A stretch of DNA of 64,000 bases from Mycobacterium mantenii. GTDB taxonomy: Bacteria; Actinomycetota; Actinomycetes; Mycobacteriales; Mycobacteriaceae. Location: contig NZ_AP022590.1 of the NCBI RefSeq assembly GCF_010731775.1, forward strand, positions 1,860,001 to 1,924,000, given 5' to 3'. Position numbers and translations under genes: made by a program. Under the pieces are notes generated by a model, which was not told where the DNA came from, ran no database searches, and was given only the letters and a program-made list of their open reading frames with translations. Shown one piece after another: positions 1 to 11,571 of this stretch; the first letter of the stretch is position 1, and the number at the start of each line of letters is the position of its first letter.

Positions 1-698
1 AGCAGGTACGTGACGGCGAGGCCAGTCCGCGCAGCGACGTCTACTCCGCGGGCATCATGACCTACGAGCTGTTGACCGGGCGCACACCGTTCACCGGCGA
101 CTCGGCGTTGTCGCTCGCCTACCAGCGACTGGACACCGACGTGCCGCCGCCCAGCACGGTCATCGACGGCGTGCCCGCGCAGTTCGACGAATTCGTCGAG
201 CGCGCGACGGCCCGCGACCCGGCCGACCGCTACGCCGATGCGACGGAGATGCGCGCCGACCTCGACGCGATCGCCGATGAGCTTGCGCTGCCGGCCTTTC
301 GGATGCCCGCGCCGCACAACTCCGCGCAACACCGCTCGGCGGCGCTACAGCACAGGGCGCTACAGCACAGCCGGATGGGCCAGCGGCCGGCCGCCGCGCA
401 GCAACCCCGGCCGGACGATCCGGCGCCGGTGCGTCAGCCCACGCGTCAGATGACGAGGGGTCCCGAGGACTGGGCCGAGCCGGAACGCCCGACCCACACC
501 GACGACGAACCCGAGGACGATTACGAATATGAGTCCGTCACAGGCGAATTCGCCGGCATTCCGATAAGCGAATTCGTGTGGGTGCGCCAGCACAACCGGC
601 GCATGGTGCTGGTCTGGGTGGCGTTAGTGCTGGCGATCACCGGGCTGGTCGCCACCGCGGCATGGACCGTCGGGAGCAACCTCAACGGATTGTTGTAG
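1..698 (+). CDS. pknL: Serine/threonine protein kinase PknL, C-terminal part (5' end outside window)
   Basis: The reading frame is open from base 3. It begins in the activation-loop/APE region of a Hanks-type kinase (QVRDGEASPRSDVYSAGIM, the subdomain IX Asp and Tyr, then YELLTGRTPF) and continues through subdomains X-XI. A Pro/Gln-rich and acidic linker follows. One membrane segment (about 600-660) precedes a very short extracytoplasmic tail ending SNLNGLL. PknL of M. tuberculosis has this layout: a cytosolic kinase, a single TM helix and almost no outer domain. It is known to phosphorylate its DNA-binding neighbour Rv2175c, which would lie left of the window. The ATP-binding lobe and catalytic HRD are not visible here, so activity cannot be judged. 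Confidence 0.93.
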   Translation, partial: QVRDGEASPRSDVYSAGIMTYELLTGRTPFTGDSALSLAYQRLDTDVPPPSTVIDGVPAQFDEFVERATARDPADRYADATEMRADLDAIADELALPAFRMPAPHNSAQHRSAALQHRALQHSRMGQRPAAAQQPRPDDPAPVRQPTRQMTRGPEDWAEPERPTHTDDEPEDDYEYESVTGEFAGIPISEFVWVRQHNRRMVLVWVALVLAITGLVATAAWTVGSNLNGLL

Positions 699-716
699 CC
701 GGGCCGCGCGGGGCGC

Positions 717-2686
<1,970 letters not shown>

Positions 2687-2707
2687 CTCAAAAGCTTAGG
2701 GACAACG

Positions 2708-3592
2708 TCAGCGACTGATCAGGATGGGCCCGGTGGGCGCCGGCGCGGGGTGGATCTCGTGGTCGAGCGTGGCGTCGACCGTGCGTTCGTCGGGCATCCG
2801 CGGCGTGCCGGCGATTGCGCATTGCAGGTAAAGCTTGACCCGCACCACCGGGCGGCGCAGCGTCCGCTCGCGCTGCAGCGCGCGGCGCATCTTGTCCGGT
2901 TGCGCGGAGTAGCGCCACCGGGCCCAGGGGGCGTGCGGGCGGGACAGCCGGATGGCGCCGATGACCAGCAGGACGACCAGGAACATGCCCAGCAGGCCGG
3001 TCCACACCTTGCCCTTGAGCACCACCACGACGGCCAGCGGCAAGGTCAGCGCCATGGCGCCGGCCACCACCGCCCGCAGCGCCGTCGAGTCGGCACCATG
3101 CCAGATCGGCAGGAAGAACATCAGCGGGTGCAGACCCATGATCAACAGCCCGGCCACCGCCACCGCGGCGAACACCGCGTCCACCGAGGTGCGGCCGTCT
3201 TCGGACCAGTAGACGTCGGACAGGTGCAGGATCAGGGCGTACTCGTCCAGGACCAGGGCGGCCCCGATCCCGAAAAGCGTTGCGGCAACGATGAACTCAG
3301 GTTCATGACCGTCGATGGACAACGTGACCAACATCAGACCGGAGAGCAGGGTCAGCACCACCCCGAAGGTCACGTGGTGGATGTGCACTCCCCCGACGTG
3401 GACGTTGCGCGGGTGCCACCACCGCGCGGGCCGGCCGGTGTCGGCGCGGTGACGGATGAAACGCACGAACGTCCGCGTGACGAAAAACGTCAGGATGAAG
3501 GCGACCAGGCAGCACAGTAACGGCAGGTGGCCACGGTCGTGGATGTCATGTGCAAACCATCGGGTCACCTCGGCCACGAACGAATGGAGCAC
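2708..3592 (-). CDS. Conserved integral membrane protein (Rv2180c-like)
   Basis: A 294-aa protein with about seven hydrophobic segments, close to the 295 aa of Rv2180c. The first membrane helix follows a short N-terminus. A His-rich loop (WWHPRNVHVGGVHIHHVTFG) sits before the second helix; it suggests a metal or haem ligand cluster but no function is established. The C-terminal ~90 residues are basic and probably cytosolic. The start is a GTG giving MLHSFVAEV. The gene lies 21 bp upstream of the RNase AS gene on the same strand, so the two are likely co-transcribed. I cannot assign a function. Confidence 0.85.
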   Translation of the reverse strand: MLHSFVAEVTRWFAHDIHDRGHLPLLCCLVAFILTFFVTRTFVRFIRHRADTGRPARWWHPRNVHVGGVHIHHVTFGVVLTLLSGLMLVTLSIDGHEPEFIVAATLFGIGAALVLDEYALILHLSDVYWSEDGRTSVDAVFAAVAVAGLLIMGLHPLMFFLPIWHGADSTALRAVVAGAMALTLPLAVVVVLKGKVWTGLLGMFLVVLLVIGAIRLSRPHAPWARWRYSAQPDKMRRALQRERTLRRPVVRVKLYLQCAIAGTPRMPDERTVDATLDHEIHPAPAPTGPILISR

Positions 3593-3685
3593 CCTTGAAA
3601 CCTACGCCTGTCCGCGCCGGGGCCGTGGGACCCGCACTGCACCAGGCGGGTCGGGGCCGCAACACCCATTACGCTGTTGTGCGAC

Positions 3686-4966
3686 ATGAGTACACGGCAG
3701 GCGCCCGGCGTGGGCAAGCGTCCCGGGTGGGCGCTGTGGTGGGGGCTGGCCTGGCTGGGGGCCGCCGCCGGGCTGAGTTATGCGGCGTGGCAGCTGTTCG
3801 GGCACACGCCCTATCGCATCGACATCGACGTCTACCAGATGGGCGCCCGGGCCTGGATGGACGGCCACCCGCTGTACCGCGGGGACGTGCTGTTCCACAC
3901 CCCGATCGTGGATCTGCCGTTCACCTATCCGCCGCTGGCCGCCATCGTGTTCTGCCCGTTCGCCTGGATGCACATGCCCACCGCCAGCGTGGCGATCACC
4001 GCCCTGACGCTGGTGCTGCTGGTCGTGTCGACCGTGATCGTGCTGACCCGCCTCGACGTCTGGAGCGCCTCGACGACGCTGCCCGGGCCGGCCGGGCTGC
4101 GCCGGTGGTGGCTGGCGATCGTCATCGCGGCGGCGGCGACGATCTGGCTGGAACCGATCAGCTCGAACTTCGCCTTCGGCCAGATCAACGTCGTGCTGAT
4201 GACGCTGGTGATCGCCGACTGCGTGCCGCGGCGCACGCCGTGGCCGCGCGGGCTGCTGCTGGGCCTGGGCATGGCGCTCAAGCTGACCCCGGCCGTGTTC
4301 CTGCTGTATTTCCTGCTGAGGCGCGACAACCGCGCGGCGCTGATCGCGCTGGTGTCTTTCGTTGGGGCGACGCTGCTCGGTTTTGCTCTGGCCTGGAACG
4401 ACTCGTGGGAGTACTGGACGCACACCGTGCATCACACCGACCGCATCGGTTCCGCGTCGTTGAACACCGACCAGAACATCGCCGGAGCCCTGGCCCGGCT
4501 GGGTCTGGGAGAGCAGGAGCGCTCCCTGCTCTGGGTGGCCGCGTCGCTGCTGGTGCTGGCGGTGACGGTGTGGGCGATGCGACGGGTGCTGCGCGCCGAC
4601 GAGCCCACCCTCGCGCTGGTGTGCGTCGCGCTGTTCGGGCTGGTGGTGTCGCCGGTGTCCTGGTCGCACCACTGGGTCTGGGTGCTGCCGGCGGTGCTGG
4701 TGACGGGGATTGTGGGCTGGCGGCGCCGCACCGCGGCGCTGATGGTGATCAGCGCCGTCGGGGTGGCGCTGACGCGCTGGTCGCCGATCGACCTGCTTCC
4801 CAAGCACCACGAGGCCAGCGCGGTCTGGTGGCGTCAGGTCGCCGGGATGTCCTACGTGTGGTGGGCGCTGGCGGTCATCGTCACGGTCGGGTTCACCGTC
4901 GCCGCCCGCGGAGTTTCGCGGAATGCGGCTCCGCAGCAGTTGACGCCGGCGACCGCCGTCGGCTAG
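3686..4966 (+). CDS. mptC: Alpha-(1->2) mannosyltransferase, GT-C family (MptC-like, Rv2181)
   Basis: A 426-aa polytopic protein with roughly ten membrane helices. The catalytic acidic motif of GT-C glycosyltransferases lies in the first extracytoplasmic loop ([14 protein letters not shown], about residue 45). In M. tuberculosis Rv2181 uses polyprenyl-phosphate mannose to add alpha-1,2-mannose branches to the lipomannan/lipoarabinomannan backbone in the periplasm. I chose the ATG of MSTRQAPG; a TTG three codons earlier is possible. A TANNNT hexamer (TACGCT, 3670-3675) lies only 10 bp ahead, so a short or absent leader is likely. It is divergent from the Rv2180c-like gene and converges with plsC, 16 bp apart. 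Confidence 0.92.
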   Translation: MSTRQAPGVGKRPGWALWWGLAWLGAAAGLSYAAWQLFGHTPYRIDIDVYQMGARAWMDGHPLYRGDVLFHTPIVDLPFTYPPLAAIVFCPFAWMHMPTASVAITALTLVLLVVSTVIVLTRLDVWSASTTLPGPAGLRRWWLAIVIAAAATIWLEPISSNFAFGQINVVLMTLVIADCVPRRTPWPRGLLLGLGMALKLTPAVFLLYFLLRRDNRAALIALVSFVGATLLGFALAWNDSWEYWTHTVHHTDRIGSASLNTDQNIAGALARLGLGEQERSLLWVAASLLVLAVTVWAMRRVLRADEPTLALVCVALFGLVVSPVSWSHHWVWVLPAVLVTGIVGWRRRTAALMVISAVGVALTRWSPIDLLPKHHEASAVWWRQVAGMSYVWWALAVIVTVGFTVAARGVSRNAAPQQLTPATAVG

Positions 4967-5000
4967 CCCGCAACCGTCTCGGCTAGCCGGCGGCCGTCTC
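4961..5000. repeat. 20-bp tandem duplication holding both stop codons of a convergent pair
   Basis: Bases 4961-4980 and 4981-5000 are imperfect tandem copies (17 of 20 identical). Each starts with the palindrome GGCTAGCC. The TAG in the first palindrome ends mptC; the reverse-strand TAG in the second ends plsC. The two stops are thus copies of the same duplicated octamer. Confidence 0.8.
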
Positions 5001-5711
5001 GGGGATCCGCGCGGCCTCGCCGTTGGCCGCCGCGTCGTCACCGCCCTTTTTCAGGCTCGCCGCATAAATGTCGACGTATTCCTGGCCGGACAGCCCCATC
5101 AGCTCGTAGACCACTTCGTCGATGACGGCGCGTTCGATGAAGCGATTGCCGGCCATCCCGTCGAACCGGGAGAAGTCCATCGGCTTGCCGAAGCGGACGG
5201 TGACCCGGCCGAAGCGCAGCATGTTCGTCCCGGGCGGGTTGACGACGTTGGTGCCGATCATCGCGACCGGGATCACCGGGACTCCGGTCTCCAGGGCCAA
5301 CCGCGCCAGGCCCGTCTTGCCCTTGTACAGCCGGCCGTCCGGCGACCGCGTGCCCTCGGGATACATGCCCAGCACCTTGCCCTGGCCCAGCACCTGCTGC
5401 GCGGTGTTCAGCGCGGCTTGGGCGCTGTCGGCGTCGGTGCGGTCGATCGGCACCTGGCCGACGGCGGTGAAGAACCACCGCTGGAACCAGCCCTTCAGGC
5501 CGGTGCCGGTGAAATATTCCGACTTGGCCAGGAACGTGATTCGGCGCCGCACCACCAGCGGAAGGTAGAAGCTGTCCATCACCGCCAGGTGGTTGCTGGC
5601 CAGGATCACCGGTCCCGAATTCGGAACATGTTCTAGGCCTTCAACTTTCGGGCGTCCCAGCAGCGACAGCAGCGGGCCGAGGAGCACGTACTTGAATAGC
5701 CAGTACCACAT
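4983..5711 (-). CDS. plsC: 1-acyl-sn-glycerol-3-phosphate acyltransferase (PlsC family, Rv2182c-like)
   Basis: A 242-aa member of the LPLAT/AGPAT family, which acylates lysophosphatidic acid to phosphatidic acid at the membrane. Block I is NHLAVMDSFYLP (NHx4D form of the HX4D catalytic dyad), followed by FLAKSEYF. Block III is the phosphate-binding YPEGTRSPDG, and block IV is VPVIPVAMIGT. An N-terminal hydrophobic stretch (MWYWLFKYVLLGPLLSLLG) can anchor the protein. The length is near the 247 aa of Rv2182c. The ATG start is preceded by a purine-rich stretch. Substrate choice (acyl-CoA or acyl-ACP, chain length) cannot be read from sequence. Confidence 0.92.
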   Translation of the reverse strand: MWYWLFKYVLLGPLLSLLGRPKVEGLEHVPNSGPVILASNHLAVMDSFYLPLVVRRRITFLAKSEYFTGTGLKGWFQRWFFTAVGQVPIDRTDADSAQAALNTAQQVLGQGKVLGMYPEGTRSPDGRLYKGKTGLARLALETGVPVIPVAMIGTNVVNPPGTNMLRFGRVTVRFGKPMDFSRFDGMAGNRFIERAVIDEVVYELMGLSGQEYVDIYAASLKKGGDDAAANGEAARIPETAAG

Positions 5712-5796
5712 GGCCCTCCCTCTCGGCTATACCGCTGATGTTCTGCGCCAACTGTACCCATCCCCACCCGAAGGGACCACCTGCGACGCGGCGCGC

Positions 5797-6201
5797 TCAC
5801 TCCTCGAGCGTGACCGGGATGGACTGATAACGGGTCCGCGGCGGCGGGTCCTTGGCGTCGGCCGGCGCGCCCGGTCCGCCGCCGGGCGGGCCGTCCGGCG
5901 GCGGCTCCGGTGTCGGGTCGGCGGAGCGGTCGACGTCGTTGAGGATGCTCCGAACCACCTCGAGCAGGGCGATGCTGTGGTCGGCGATCGCGGTCAGCAA
6001 GGGGTGCTGGTCGCCGGTCGCCAACGCGGCCAGCGCGCACACCGGGCACCAGACCTGTTGGCACTTGCCGGTGCCGACCCCCGCGCCGGCCGTTAGCGCC
6101 GCCGCCGCGCGCACCGCGGGGTCTATGCCGTCCAGGATCGTCTGGGCGAGCCTGCGCAGTTCCGGACCGATGTCGGAATGAGCCCCACTCACTTCGGCCA
6201 C
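5797..6201 (-). CDS. Conserved hypothetical protein (Rv2183c-like)
   Basis: A 134-aa acidic protein with an N-terminal helical region, a Cys cluster (GKCQQVWCPVC, about residues 46-56) that could bind zinc or form disulfides, and a Pro/Gly-rich tail of about 40 residues. It starts at a GTG lying inside the last codons of the ArsA-like ATPase gene (13-bp overlap), so the two are translationally coupled. M. tuberculosis keeps the same pair. No function is known to me; the conserved coupling argues for a partner role to the ATPase. Confidence 0.85.
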   Translation of the reverse strand: MAEVSGAHSDIGPELRRLAQTILDGIDPAVRAAAALTAGAGVGTGKCQQVWCPVCALAALATGDQHPLLTAIADHSIALLEVVRSILNDVDRSADPTPEPPPDGPPGGGPGAPADAKDPPPRTRYQSIPVTLEE

Positions 6202-7469
6202 ACCTCCGGATCTGGTCGAAAACGCACCGTCAGCTCGCTACCCCGCAGATGTGCGTCCAGCACCGTGCACCGCCGAAGTACCGACGCCAACCTAACCCTG
6301 CGCCGCAGTCCCCCGGCGCTAATGATCAGATCGTCGTCGACGCGGCCCAACGTCAGTGCCGACGGATCGAGTTGCGGCAACGCTAGCCGCATTCGGTAGA
6401 TGGACCCTAGTCCCGTCCCGGATTCGAGGTCCACGGTGGGCCGCAGCGGTCCCGGCGGCGCCGTGCCGCCCCGACGACGCGCGGCGTCGAGCAGCCCGCT
6501 CAGCGCCTTGGGGCCGATCGGCTCGCCGGACAGGTGCGGGGTCATCACCAGCGCCACCTCACCGATGGTGGCGTCGAGCTCGTCGAGCACGGTTTGCTGC
6601 TCGGCGATGCGCTCGGTGTACCAGTAGAAGGCGGGGTGCTCGGGCAAGTTGCGATACTCATACGAGTCGTCTTGCAGCAGAACCTGGTTCACGATCAGCT
6701 CCTTGACGCGCACCCCCATCAGGGCGAGCGACCCCAGCGTTCGGGCCGCCTCGGCCGCGACTACCCGCTCGGGGGTCAGCACCAGGTGCGCACCGACCAG
6801 ATCACCGTCGGTGAGCAGCGCGCCAAGCGACTCCACATGAGAGCTGATCCGCTCGAGCAGCGCGACCACCGCCGCCGACCGTGCGTCGTCGGCGGTCACC
6901 GACAGCCGGCGGTGCCGCGGCCACGCCCGCTCGACATACAGCCCAAAGGTGGCGGGCAACGTCAACATCCGCAGGGCATCGGCGGTCGACGCGCAGTCGA
7001 CCACCACGCTGTCCCACTCCCCGGAGCGGGACAGCTCGCCGACGGCGTGCAGGCCGAGCACTTCCTGAACCCCCGGTAGAGCCGAAAGCTCCTCGGGCGC
7101 AATGGTACTCAGCTCCGAGTCGGGAAAGCGCCGGTCCAGTGTCGCGACGACGTCATGCCACCGGGCCTCAAGCAGGGCCAGAGTGTCCAATGCCAGGGCG
7201 TCGAGAAACCCGCCGCCGGCCTCCGCGTGGCCGGTTTCGAGGTCGGCGAACACCCGCACCCGCTCGCCCTGACTCGGCGAAACGGGAACGCCGAGGACGT
7301 CACCCAGCGAATGCGCCTGATCGGTGGAGACCACAAGCACCCGCTGCCCGGCGCTTGCCGCACCGACGGCGGTGGCGCAAGCCAGGGTGGATTTCCCTAC
7401 CCCGCCTTTGCCGACGAAAAGGCTGATCCGGGCCGGGGCGGGCGCTCGGAATTCAGTGGACTCACTCAG
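6189..7469 (-). CDS. ArsA/GET3-like anion-transporting ATPase (Rv2184c-like)
   Basis: The frame encodes a deviant Walker A, FVGKGGVGKST, at residues 18-28 when read from a CTG at 7469, then STDQAHSLGDVL (switch-like) and VVVDCASTADALRML (Walker B region). These mark the ArsA/GET3/MinD P-loop group. There is no ATG, GTG or TTG between the upstream in-frame stop (about 7493-7495) and the P-loop. The first ordinary start (GTG at 7340) would delete the nucleotide-binding site. I therefore propose the CTG, which overlaps the end of the TB16.3 gene by 8 bp (MSESTEFRAPAPARISLF). That gives 426 aa. Role unknown; it sits in a minus-strand operon with the two SRPBCC-like proteins. Confidence 0.85.
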   Translation of the reverse strand: MSESTEFRAPAPARISLFVGKGGVGKSTLACATAVGAASAGQRVLVVSTDQAHSLGDVLGVPVSPSQGERVRVFADLETGHAEAGGGFLDALALDTLALLEARWHDVVATLDRRFPDSELSTIAPEELSALPGVQEVLGLHAVGELSRSGEWDSVVVDCASTADALRMLTLPATFGLYVERAWPRHRRLSVTADDARSAAVVALLERISSHVESLGALLTDGDLVGAHLVLTPERVVAAEAARTLGSLALMGVRVKELIVNQVLLQDDSYEYRNLPEHPAFYWYTERIAEQQTVLDELDATIGEVALVMTPHLSGEPIGPKALSGLLDAARRRGGTAPPGPLRPTVDLESGTGLGSIYRMRLALPQLDPSALTLGRVDDDLIISAGGLRRRVRLASVLRRCTVLDAHLRGSELTVRFRPDPEVWPK

Positions 7470-7899
7470 CCTCGACTCGTTTCTTGAGATCCTTCAACGC
7501 GGTGTCGGTCAGCCGGCGCTCGGCCTTGCGCTTGAGCAGGCCGATCATCGGCATGGCCAGGTCAACGGAGAGTTCGTAGGTGACTTCGGTGCCAGATCCC
7601 TTGGCCGCCAACCGATATGAGCCTTCAAGGGAACGCAGCAGTGAGCTCGACACCAGCGTCCAGCTCACCGACTGGCGATCTTTGGGCCACTCGTAGGACA
7701 TCACCATCGTGTCCTTGAGCACCGTGGCGTCCAGGACGATCCGCGCCACTTTGGGGTAGCCGTCGGCGTCCTTCTCCTGAACCTCGGCTTCCTTGTACTC
7801 CGAGATCCACTGCGGATAGGAATCGATATCCGCGATCACCTGCATCACGGTGTCCGGGTCGGCTTCGATGTAGATGGTTTGCGTCGTCTTCTCCGCCAC
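7462..7899 (-). CDS. TB16.3: SRPBCC/polyketide cyclase-like protein (TB16.3, Rv2185c)
   Basis: A 145-aa protein of the START/SRPBCC fold: an N-terminal beta strand (KTTQTIYIEADP), DSYPQWISEYKEAEV typical of coenzyme Q-binding/ligand-binding members, and a C-terminal amphipathic helix. It is very similar to the abundant M. tuberculosis antigen TB16.3. The GTG start beginning VAEKTTQTIY is chosen by family alignment; the upstream extension is Arg-rich and not conserved. The ligand is unknown. Its stop is overlapped by the proposed start of the ATPase gene, suggesting coupled translation. Confidence 0.92.
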   Translation of the reverse strand: MAEKTTQTIYIEADPDTVMQVIADIDSYPQWISEYKEAEVQEKDADGYPKVARIVLDATVLKDTMVMSYEWPKDRQSVSWTLVSSSLLRSLEGSYRLAAKGSGTEVTYELSVDLAMPMIGLLKRKAERRLTDTALKDLKKRVEAE

Positions 7900-8001
7900 C
7901 TGGTTGCTGCCCTCTCTCCTGCGAACGGATCGACCCCTCTGATGTGGGGGACCCCGCAAGTCCCGGTCCGACACGGTACTCCCCGCGCGGACCTGACCCG
8001 G

Positions 8002-8391
8002 CTAAACTACCGGAGAAACTCCGACCGGACGTGAACGTTCCAGTGTCGTCTTGACCTCGAAGGCCATTTTCTTTCCCGCCACCCGACGGCGGTGCGTCAT
8101 CTTTGCCAAGTTCAGCTTGGCCAGCTGCCAGGCCGCCACCCCGGTCGGCTCGGCGTGCAGGAAGTAGTGCAGCACGACGCCGTCCAGCGACGGTTCCAGC
8201 CAGATCTCCATGGTGCCGGTCAGCGCGCCGGTGACCGACCACCGGATGCCCTTCTCCCTGCGATCCTCGACGACCTGCAGCCGCAGGTCAGGCCACCAGC
8301 GGCGCCAGCTCGACTGATCGGCAACCGCGGCGCTCACCCGGGCGCCGTCGGCGGCGACAAACGTCTCATCCGCGATCTGGATGCTGTTCAT
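8002..8391 (-). CDS. Conserved SRPBCC-like protein (Rv2186c)
   Basis: A 129-aa protein, the same length as I recall for Rv2186c. It resembles a second ligand-binding SRPBCC domain (strands [17 protein letters not shown] and [20 protein letters not shown]) and ends in a basic tail. The ATG of MNSIQIADE is chosen; a start six codons earlier is possible. It lies about 100 bp upstream of TB16.3 on the same strand, so the Rv2186c-2183c group probably forms one operon. Function unknown. Confidence 0.83.
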   Translation of the reverse strand: MNSIQIADETFVAADGARVSAAVADQSSWRRWWPDLRLQVVEDRREKGIRWSVTGALTGTMEIWLEPSLDGVVLHYFLHAEPTGVAAWQLAKLNLAKMTHRRRVAGKKMAFEVKTTLERSRPVGVSPVV

Positions 8392-8568
8392 GACCACAGC
8401 TTCACACACCGGCCGGCGGCACCCCGCTCAGGGCGGGCCGCTCGTCGCGCGGGCAATCGCCGCCCCGGCCCGACCGACTCCGGCGGGGCTGGGTCAACGC
8501 GCGGATTAGGCTGGTCAACAGCAACCCGCTCCCGGGAATCTCCACGAGGTCAAATCGAGGTCATAAGA

Positions 8569-10371
8569 GTGCGTGAGTACAGCGTCCCCGCCCGCTTCAC
8601 CGTCGGCGAACACGACAACATCGCGGCGATGGTCTTCGAACACGAGCGCGATGACGCCGACTTCGTCATCTACCAACGTCAAGTCGACGGCGAGTGGACC
8701 GACGTCACCTGTGCAGAGGCGGCTCACCAGATCCGCTCGGCCGCACTCGGTTTGATCTCCCTGGGCGTGCAGGCCGGTGACCGGGTGTCCATCTTCTCGG
8801 CCACCCGCTACGAGTGGGCGATCCTCGACCTGGCGATCCTGGCGGTCGGCGCGGTCACCGTGCCCATCTATGAGACGTCGTCGGCCGAGCAGGTGCGCTG
8901 GGTGCTGCAGGACTCCGAGGCGGTGCTGGCGTTCGCCGAGACCGACGAGCACGCGGCGATGGTCACCGAGCTGACCGCCGAACTGCCGTCGCTGCGCCGC
9001 GTGCTGCACATCGACGGTTCGGGCCCCAAGGGGCTCGACCAGCTGGTGGAGGCCGGCGCAGAGGTGGAACCGGCCGAGCTGACCGCCCGCCTCGAGGCGC
9101 TGCGGGCCGAGGATCCGGCGACGCTCATCTACACCTCGGGCACCACCGGCCGGCCCAAGGGCTGCCAGCTGACGCACTCGAATCTGCTGTACGAGACCCG
9201 CGGCGCCAAGGAAAGCCTGCCGACACTGCTCGACGAGGGTCAGCGGCTGCTGGTTTTCCTGCCGTTGGCGCACGTGCTGGCGCGCTCTCTGACGCTGTCC
9301 GCGTTCGCCAACAAGGTCACCGTCGGATTCACCAGCGACATCAAGAACCTGGTGCCGCTGTTCGCCGTGTTCAAACCGACGGTGGTGGTGTCGGTCCCGC
9401 GGGTGTTCGAGAAGGTTTACAACACGGCCGAGCAGAACGCCGCGAACGACGGCAAGGGCAAGATCTTCGCAGCGGCCGTGCAGACCGCCGTCGACTGGAG
9501 CGAGGCGCAGGACCGCGGCCGCCGCGGGCTCGCACTGCGCGCCAAGCATGCCCTGTTCGACCGGCTGGTGTACACCAAACTCCGCGCCGCGCTGGGCGGA
9601 AACTGCCACGCGGCCGTGTCCGGCGGCGCGCCGCTGGGCTCGCGGCTGGGGCACTTCTACCGCGGCGTGGGCCTGACCATTCACGAGGGCTACGGCCTCA
9701 CCGAGACCAGCTCGGCGATCACCGTCAACCAGGTCGGCAACGTCAAGATCGGGACCGTCGGAACGTTGGTGCCCGGCAACAGCATGCGCATCGCCGACGA
9801 CGGCGAACTGCTGGTGCGCGGCGGCGTCGTGTTCAGCGGCTACTGGCGCAACGAGCAGGCCACCAGCGACGCCTTCACCGACGGCTGGTTCAAGACCGGC
9901 GATCTGGGCGTGCTCGACGAAGACGGCTTCCTGAAGATCACCGGGCGCAAGAAGGAGATCATCGTCACCGCGGGCGGCAAGAATGTCGCGCCGGCCGTCC
10001 TGGAGGACCGGCTGCGGGCCCACCCGTTGATCAGTCAGGCGATGGTGGTCGGGGACAACAAGCCGTTCATCGGCGCGTTGATCACCATCGACCCGGAAGC
10101 GTTCGACGGCTGGAAGCAGCGCAACCAGAAGGGGGCCGGCGCGTCGGTGGGCGATCTGGCCACCGATCCCGACCTGGTCGCCGAGGTGGACGCGGCCATC
10201 AAGGACGCCAATCAGGCGGTGTCGCACGCGGAGTCGATCCGCAAGTTCCGCATCTTGCCGGTCGACTTCACCGAGGACACCGGTGAACTGACGCCGACGA
10301 TGAAGGTCAAGCGCAACGTGGTGGCCGAGAAGTTCGCCTCCGACATCGAGGCCATCTACCAGTCTGAGTAG
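8569..10371 (+). CDS. fadD15: Long-chain fatty-acid-CoA ligase FadD15
   Basis: A 600-aa ANL-superfamily enzyme, identical in length to FadD15 of M. tuberculosis. The P-loop is [19 protein letters not shown] (about residue 185), and a typical [14 protein letters not shown] follows. The adenylation core has [14 protein letters not shown], and the hinge and catalytic region have [42 protein letters not shown] (quoted in parts) and a C-terminal Lys-containing TPTMKVKRN. It activates fatty acids to acyl-AMP and then acyl-CoA. The GTG start follows a GAGGT ribosome-binding site by 8 bp. It converges with pimB' at 6 bp. Confidence 0.96.
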   Translation: MREYSVPARFTVGEHDNIAAMVFEHERDDADFVIYQRQVDGEWTDVTCAEAAHQIRSAALGLISLGVQAGDRVSIFSATRYEWAILDLAILAVGAVTVPIYETSSAEQVRWVLQDSEAVLAFAETDEHAAMVTELTAELPSLRRVLHIDGSGPKGLDQLVEAGAEVEPAELTARLEALRAEDPATLIYTSGTTGRPKGCQLTHSNLLYETRGAKESLPTLLDEGQRLLVFLPLAHVLARSLTLSAFANKVTVGFTSDIKNLVPLFAVFKPTVVVSVPRVFEKVYNTAEQNAANDGKGKIFAAAVQTAVDWSEAQDRGRRGLALRAKHALFDRLVYTKLRAALGGNCHAAVSGGAPLGSRLGHFYRGVGLTIHEGYGLTETSSAITVNQVGNVKIGTVGTLVPGNSMRIADDGELLVRGGVVFSGYWRNEQATSDAFTDGWFKTGDLGVLDEDGFLKITGRKKEIIVTAGGKNVAPAVLEDRLRAHPLISQAMVVGDNKPFIGALITIDPEAFDGWKQRNQKGAGASVGDLATDPDLVAEVDAAIKDANQAVSHAESIRKFRILPVDFTEDTGELTPTMKVKRNVVAEKFASDIEAIYQSE

Positions 10372-10377
10372 CGCCGC

Positions 10378-11508
10378 TCAGCCGAGCAGCGTCCCCAACC
10401 GTTGCGCCAGGGTGTCCCAGCGCCACTGGGCCGTCACCCAGTCGCGCCCGGCCGCGCCCATCGCCGCGGCCCGGTCGCGATCGGTCAGCAATTCGGTGAC
10501 GGCGTCGGCGATCTGGTCCACCTCGCGGCCATTTACGACCAGCCCGGTTTTGTTGTGCTGCACCGTTTCTGGCGCTCCCCCGGAATTTCCGGCGATGACC
10601 GGCACGCCGGTCGCCGACGCCTCGAGGAATACGATGCCCAGCCCCTCGACATCCAGCCCGGCGCCGCGGGTGCGGCACGGCATCGCGAACACGTCGGCCA
10701 GCGCGTGATGCGTGGGCAACTCGGCGGCCGGTACCCCGCCGGTGAACGTCACGTCGTCGGCCACCCCGCAGTCGCGGGCCAGTACGCGCAGCGGGTCGGC
10801 GTAGGGGCCACCGCCGACGATCACCAGGGCGGCGCCGGGGACTCGTCGCCGGATCGACGGGAGCGCCTTGATCAGCATGTCCTGGCCTTTGCGCGGCACC
10901 AGCCGGGACACGCACACCACGGTGGGCCGCTCCCCCAGCCCGTAGCGGTGACGCAGTTCGGCCCGGGCCGCCGGATCGGGCCGGAACCGGTCGGTGTCCA
11001 CCCCGGACGGCAGGTATTCCAGCGAGGCCTTGGGGCCGAAGGCCGGCGCGAAGCGGGACCGGGTATAGCGGCTGACGAACGTGACGACGTCGGTGTCGTC
11101 GCCGATGCGGCGCAGCACCGAGCGCGCGACCGGAAGCATCGACCAGCCGACCTCGTGGCCGTGCGTGCTGGCCACCACCCGGCTCGCCCCGGCCCCGCGG
11201 GCCCGCTGGGCCAGCAGCGCCAGCGGGGCGGCCGCGCCGAACCAGACGGTGTCGATGCCGAGCTCGCCGATCAGCCGCCGCATCCGGGTGTCGACCGCGG
11301 GTCCGGGCAACATCAGCGTGCCCGGGTGGCGCACCACCCGGTAGCAGGCGGCCTCGTCGTAAGCCTCGGCGCCCTTCCACTGCGGCGCGTACACCGTCAC
11401 CGAATGCGACCCGGCGTCGACGAGCCGGTCGACGAACTCACCGAGGTACGACTGGATGCCGCCCGGTCGGGGCGGAAAGTCGTTGGTTACCAGCAGGACC
11501 CGACTCAC
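10378..11508 (-). CDS. pimB: GDP-mannose-dependent alpha-(1-6)-phosphatidylinositol monomannoside mannosyltransferase (PimB', Rv2188c)
   Basis: A 376-aa GT4/GT-B glycosyltransferase. The N-terminal Rossmann half begins RVLLVTNDFPPRPGGIQSYL, with the Gly-rich acceptor loop. The C-terminal half carries VCVSRLVPRKGQDMLI (nucleotide phosphate-binding RxxxxK) and the EX7E motif in EGLGIVFLEASATG. PimB' adds the second mannose to PIM1 on the inner leaflet, an early step to phosphatidylinositol mannosides, lipomannan and lipoarabinomannan. The GTG start of VSRVLLV matches the family N-terminus. Confidence 0.94.
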   Translation of the reverse strand: MSRVLLVTNDFPPRPGGIQSYLGEFVDRLVDAGSHSVTVYAPQWKGAEAYDEAACYRVVRHPGTLMLPGPAVDTRMRRLIGELGIDTVWFGAAAPLALLAQRARGAGASRVVASTHGHEVGWSMLPVARSVLRRIGDDTDVVTFVSRYTRSRFAPAFGPKASLEYLPSGVDTDRFRPDPAARAELRHRYGLGERPTVVCVSRLVPRKGQDMLIKALPSIRRRVPGAALVIVGGGPYADPLRVLARDCGVADDVTFTGGVPAAELPTHHALADVFAMPCRTRGAGLDVEGLGIVFLEASATGVPVIAGNSGGAPETVQHNKTGLVVNGREVDQIADAVTELLTDRDRAAAMGAAGRDWVTAQWRWDTLAQRLGTLLG

Positions 11509-11571
11509 CTGCGTCAGGCTAGCCTGGCGACAGTGCAGACCGTGCACACGGTCGGAGCCCGCGACCCGGCG

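Noticed and set aside
3550..4986. 478-codon plus-strand ORF overlapping mptC in another frame
   Set aside because: Arg/Ala-rich shadow frame of a clear membrane mannosyltransferase.
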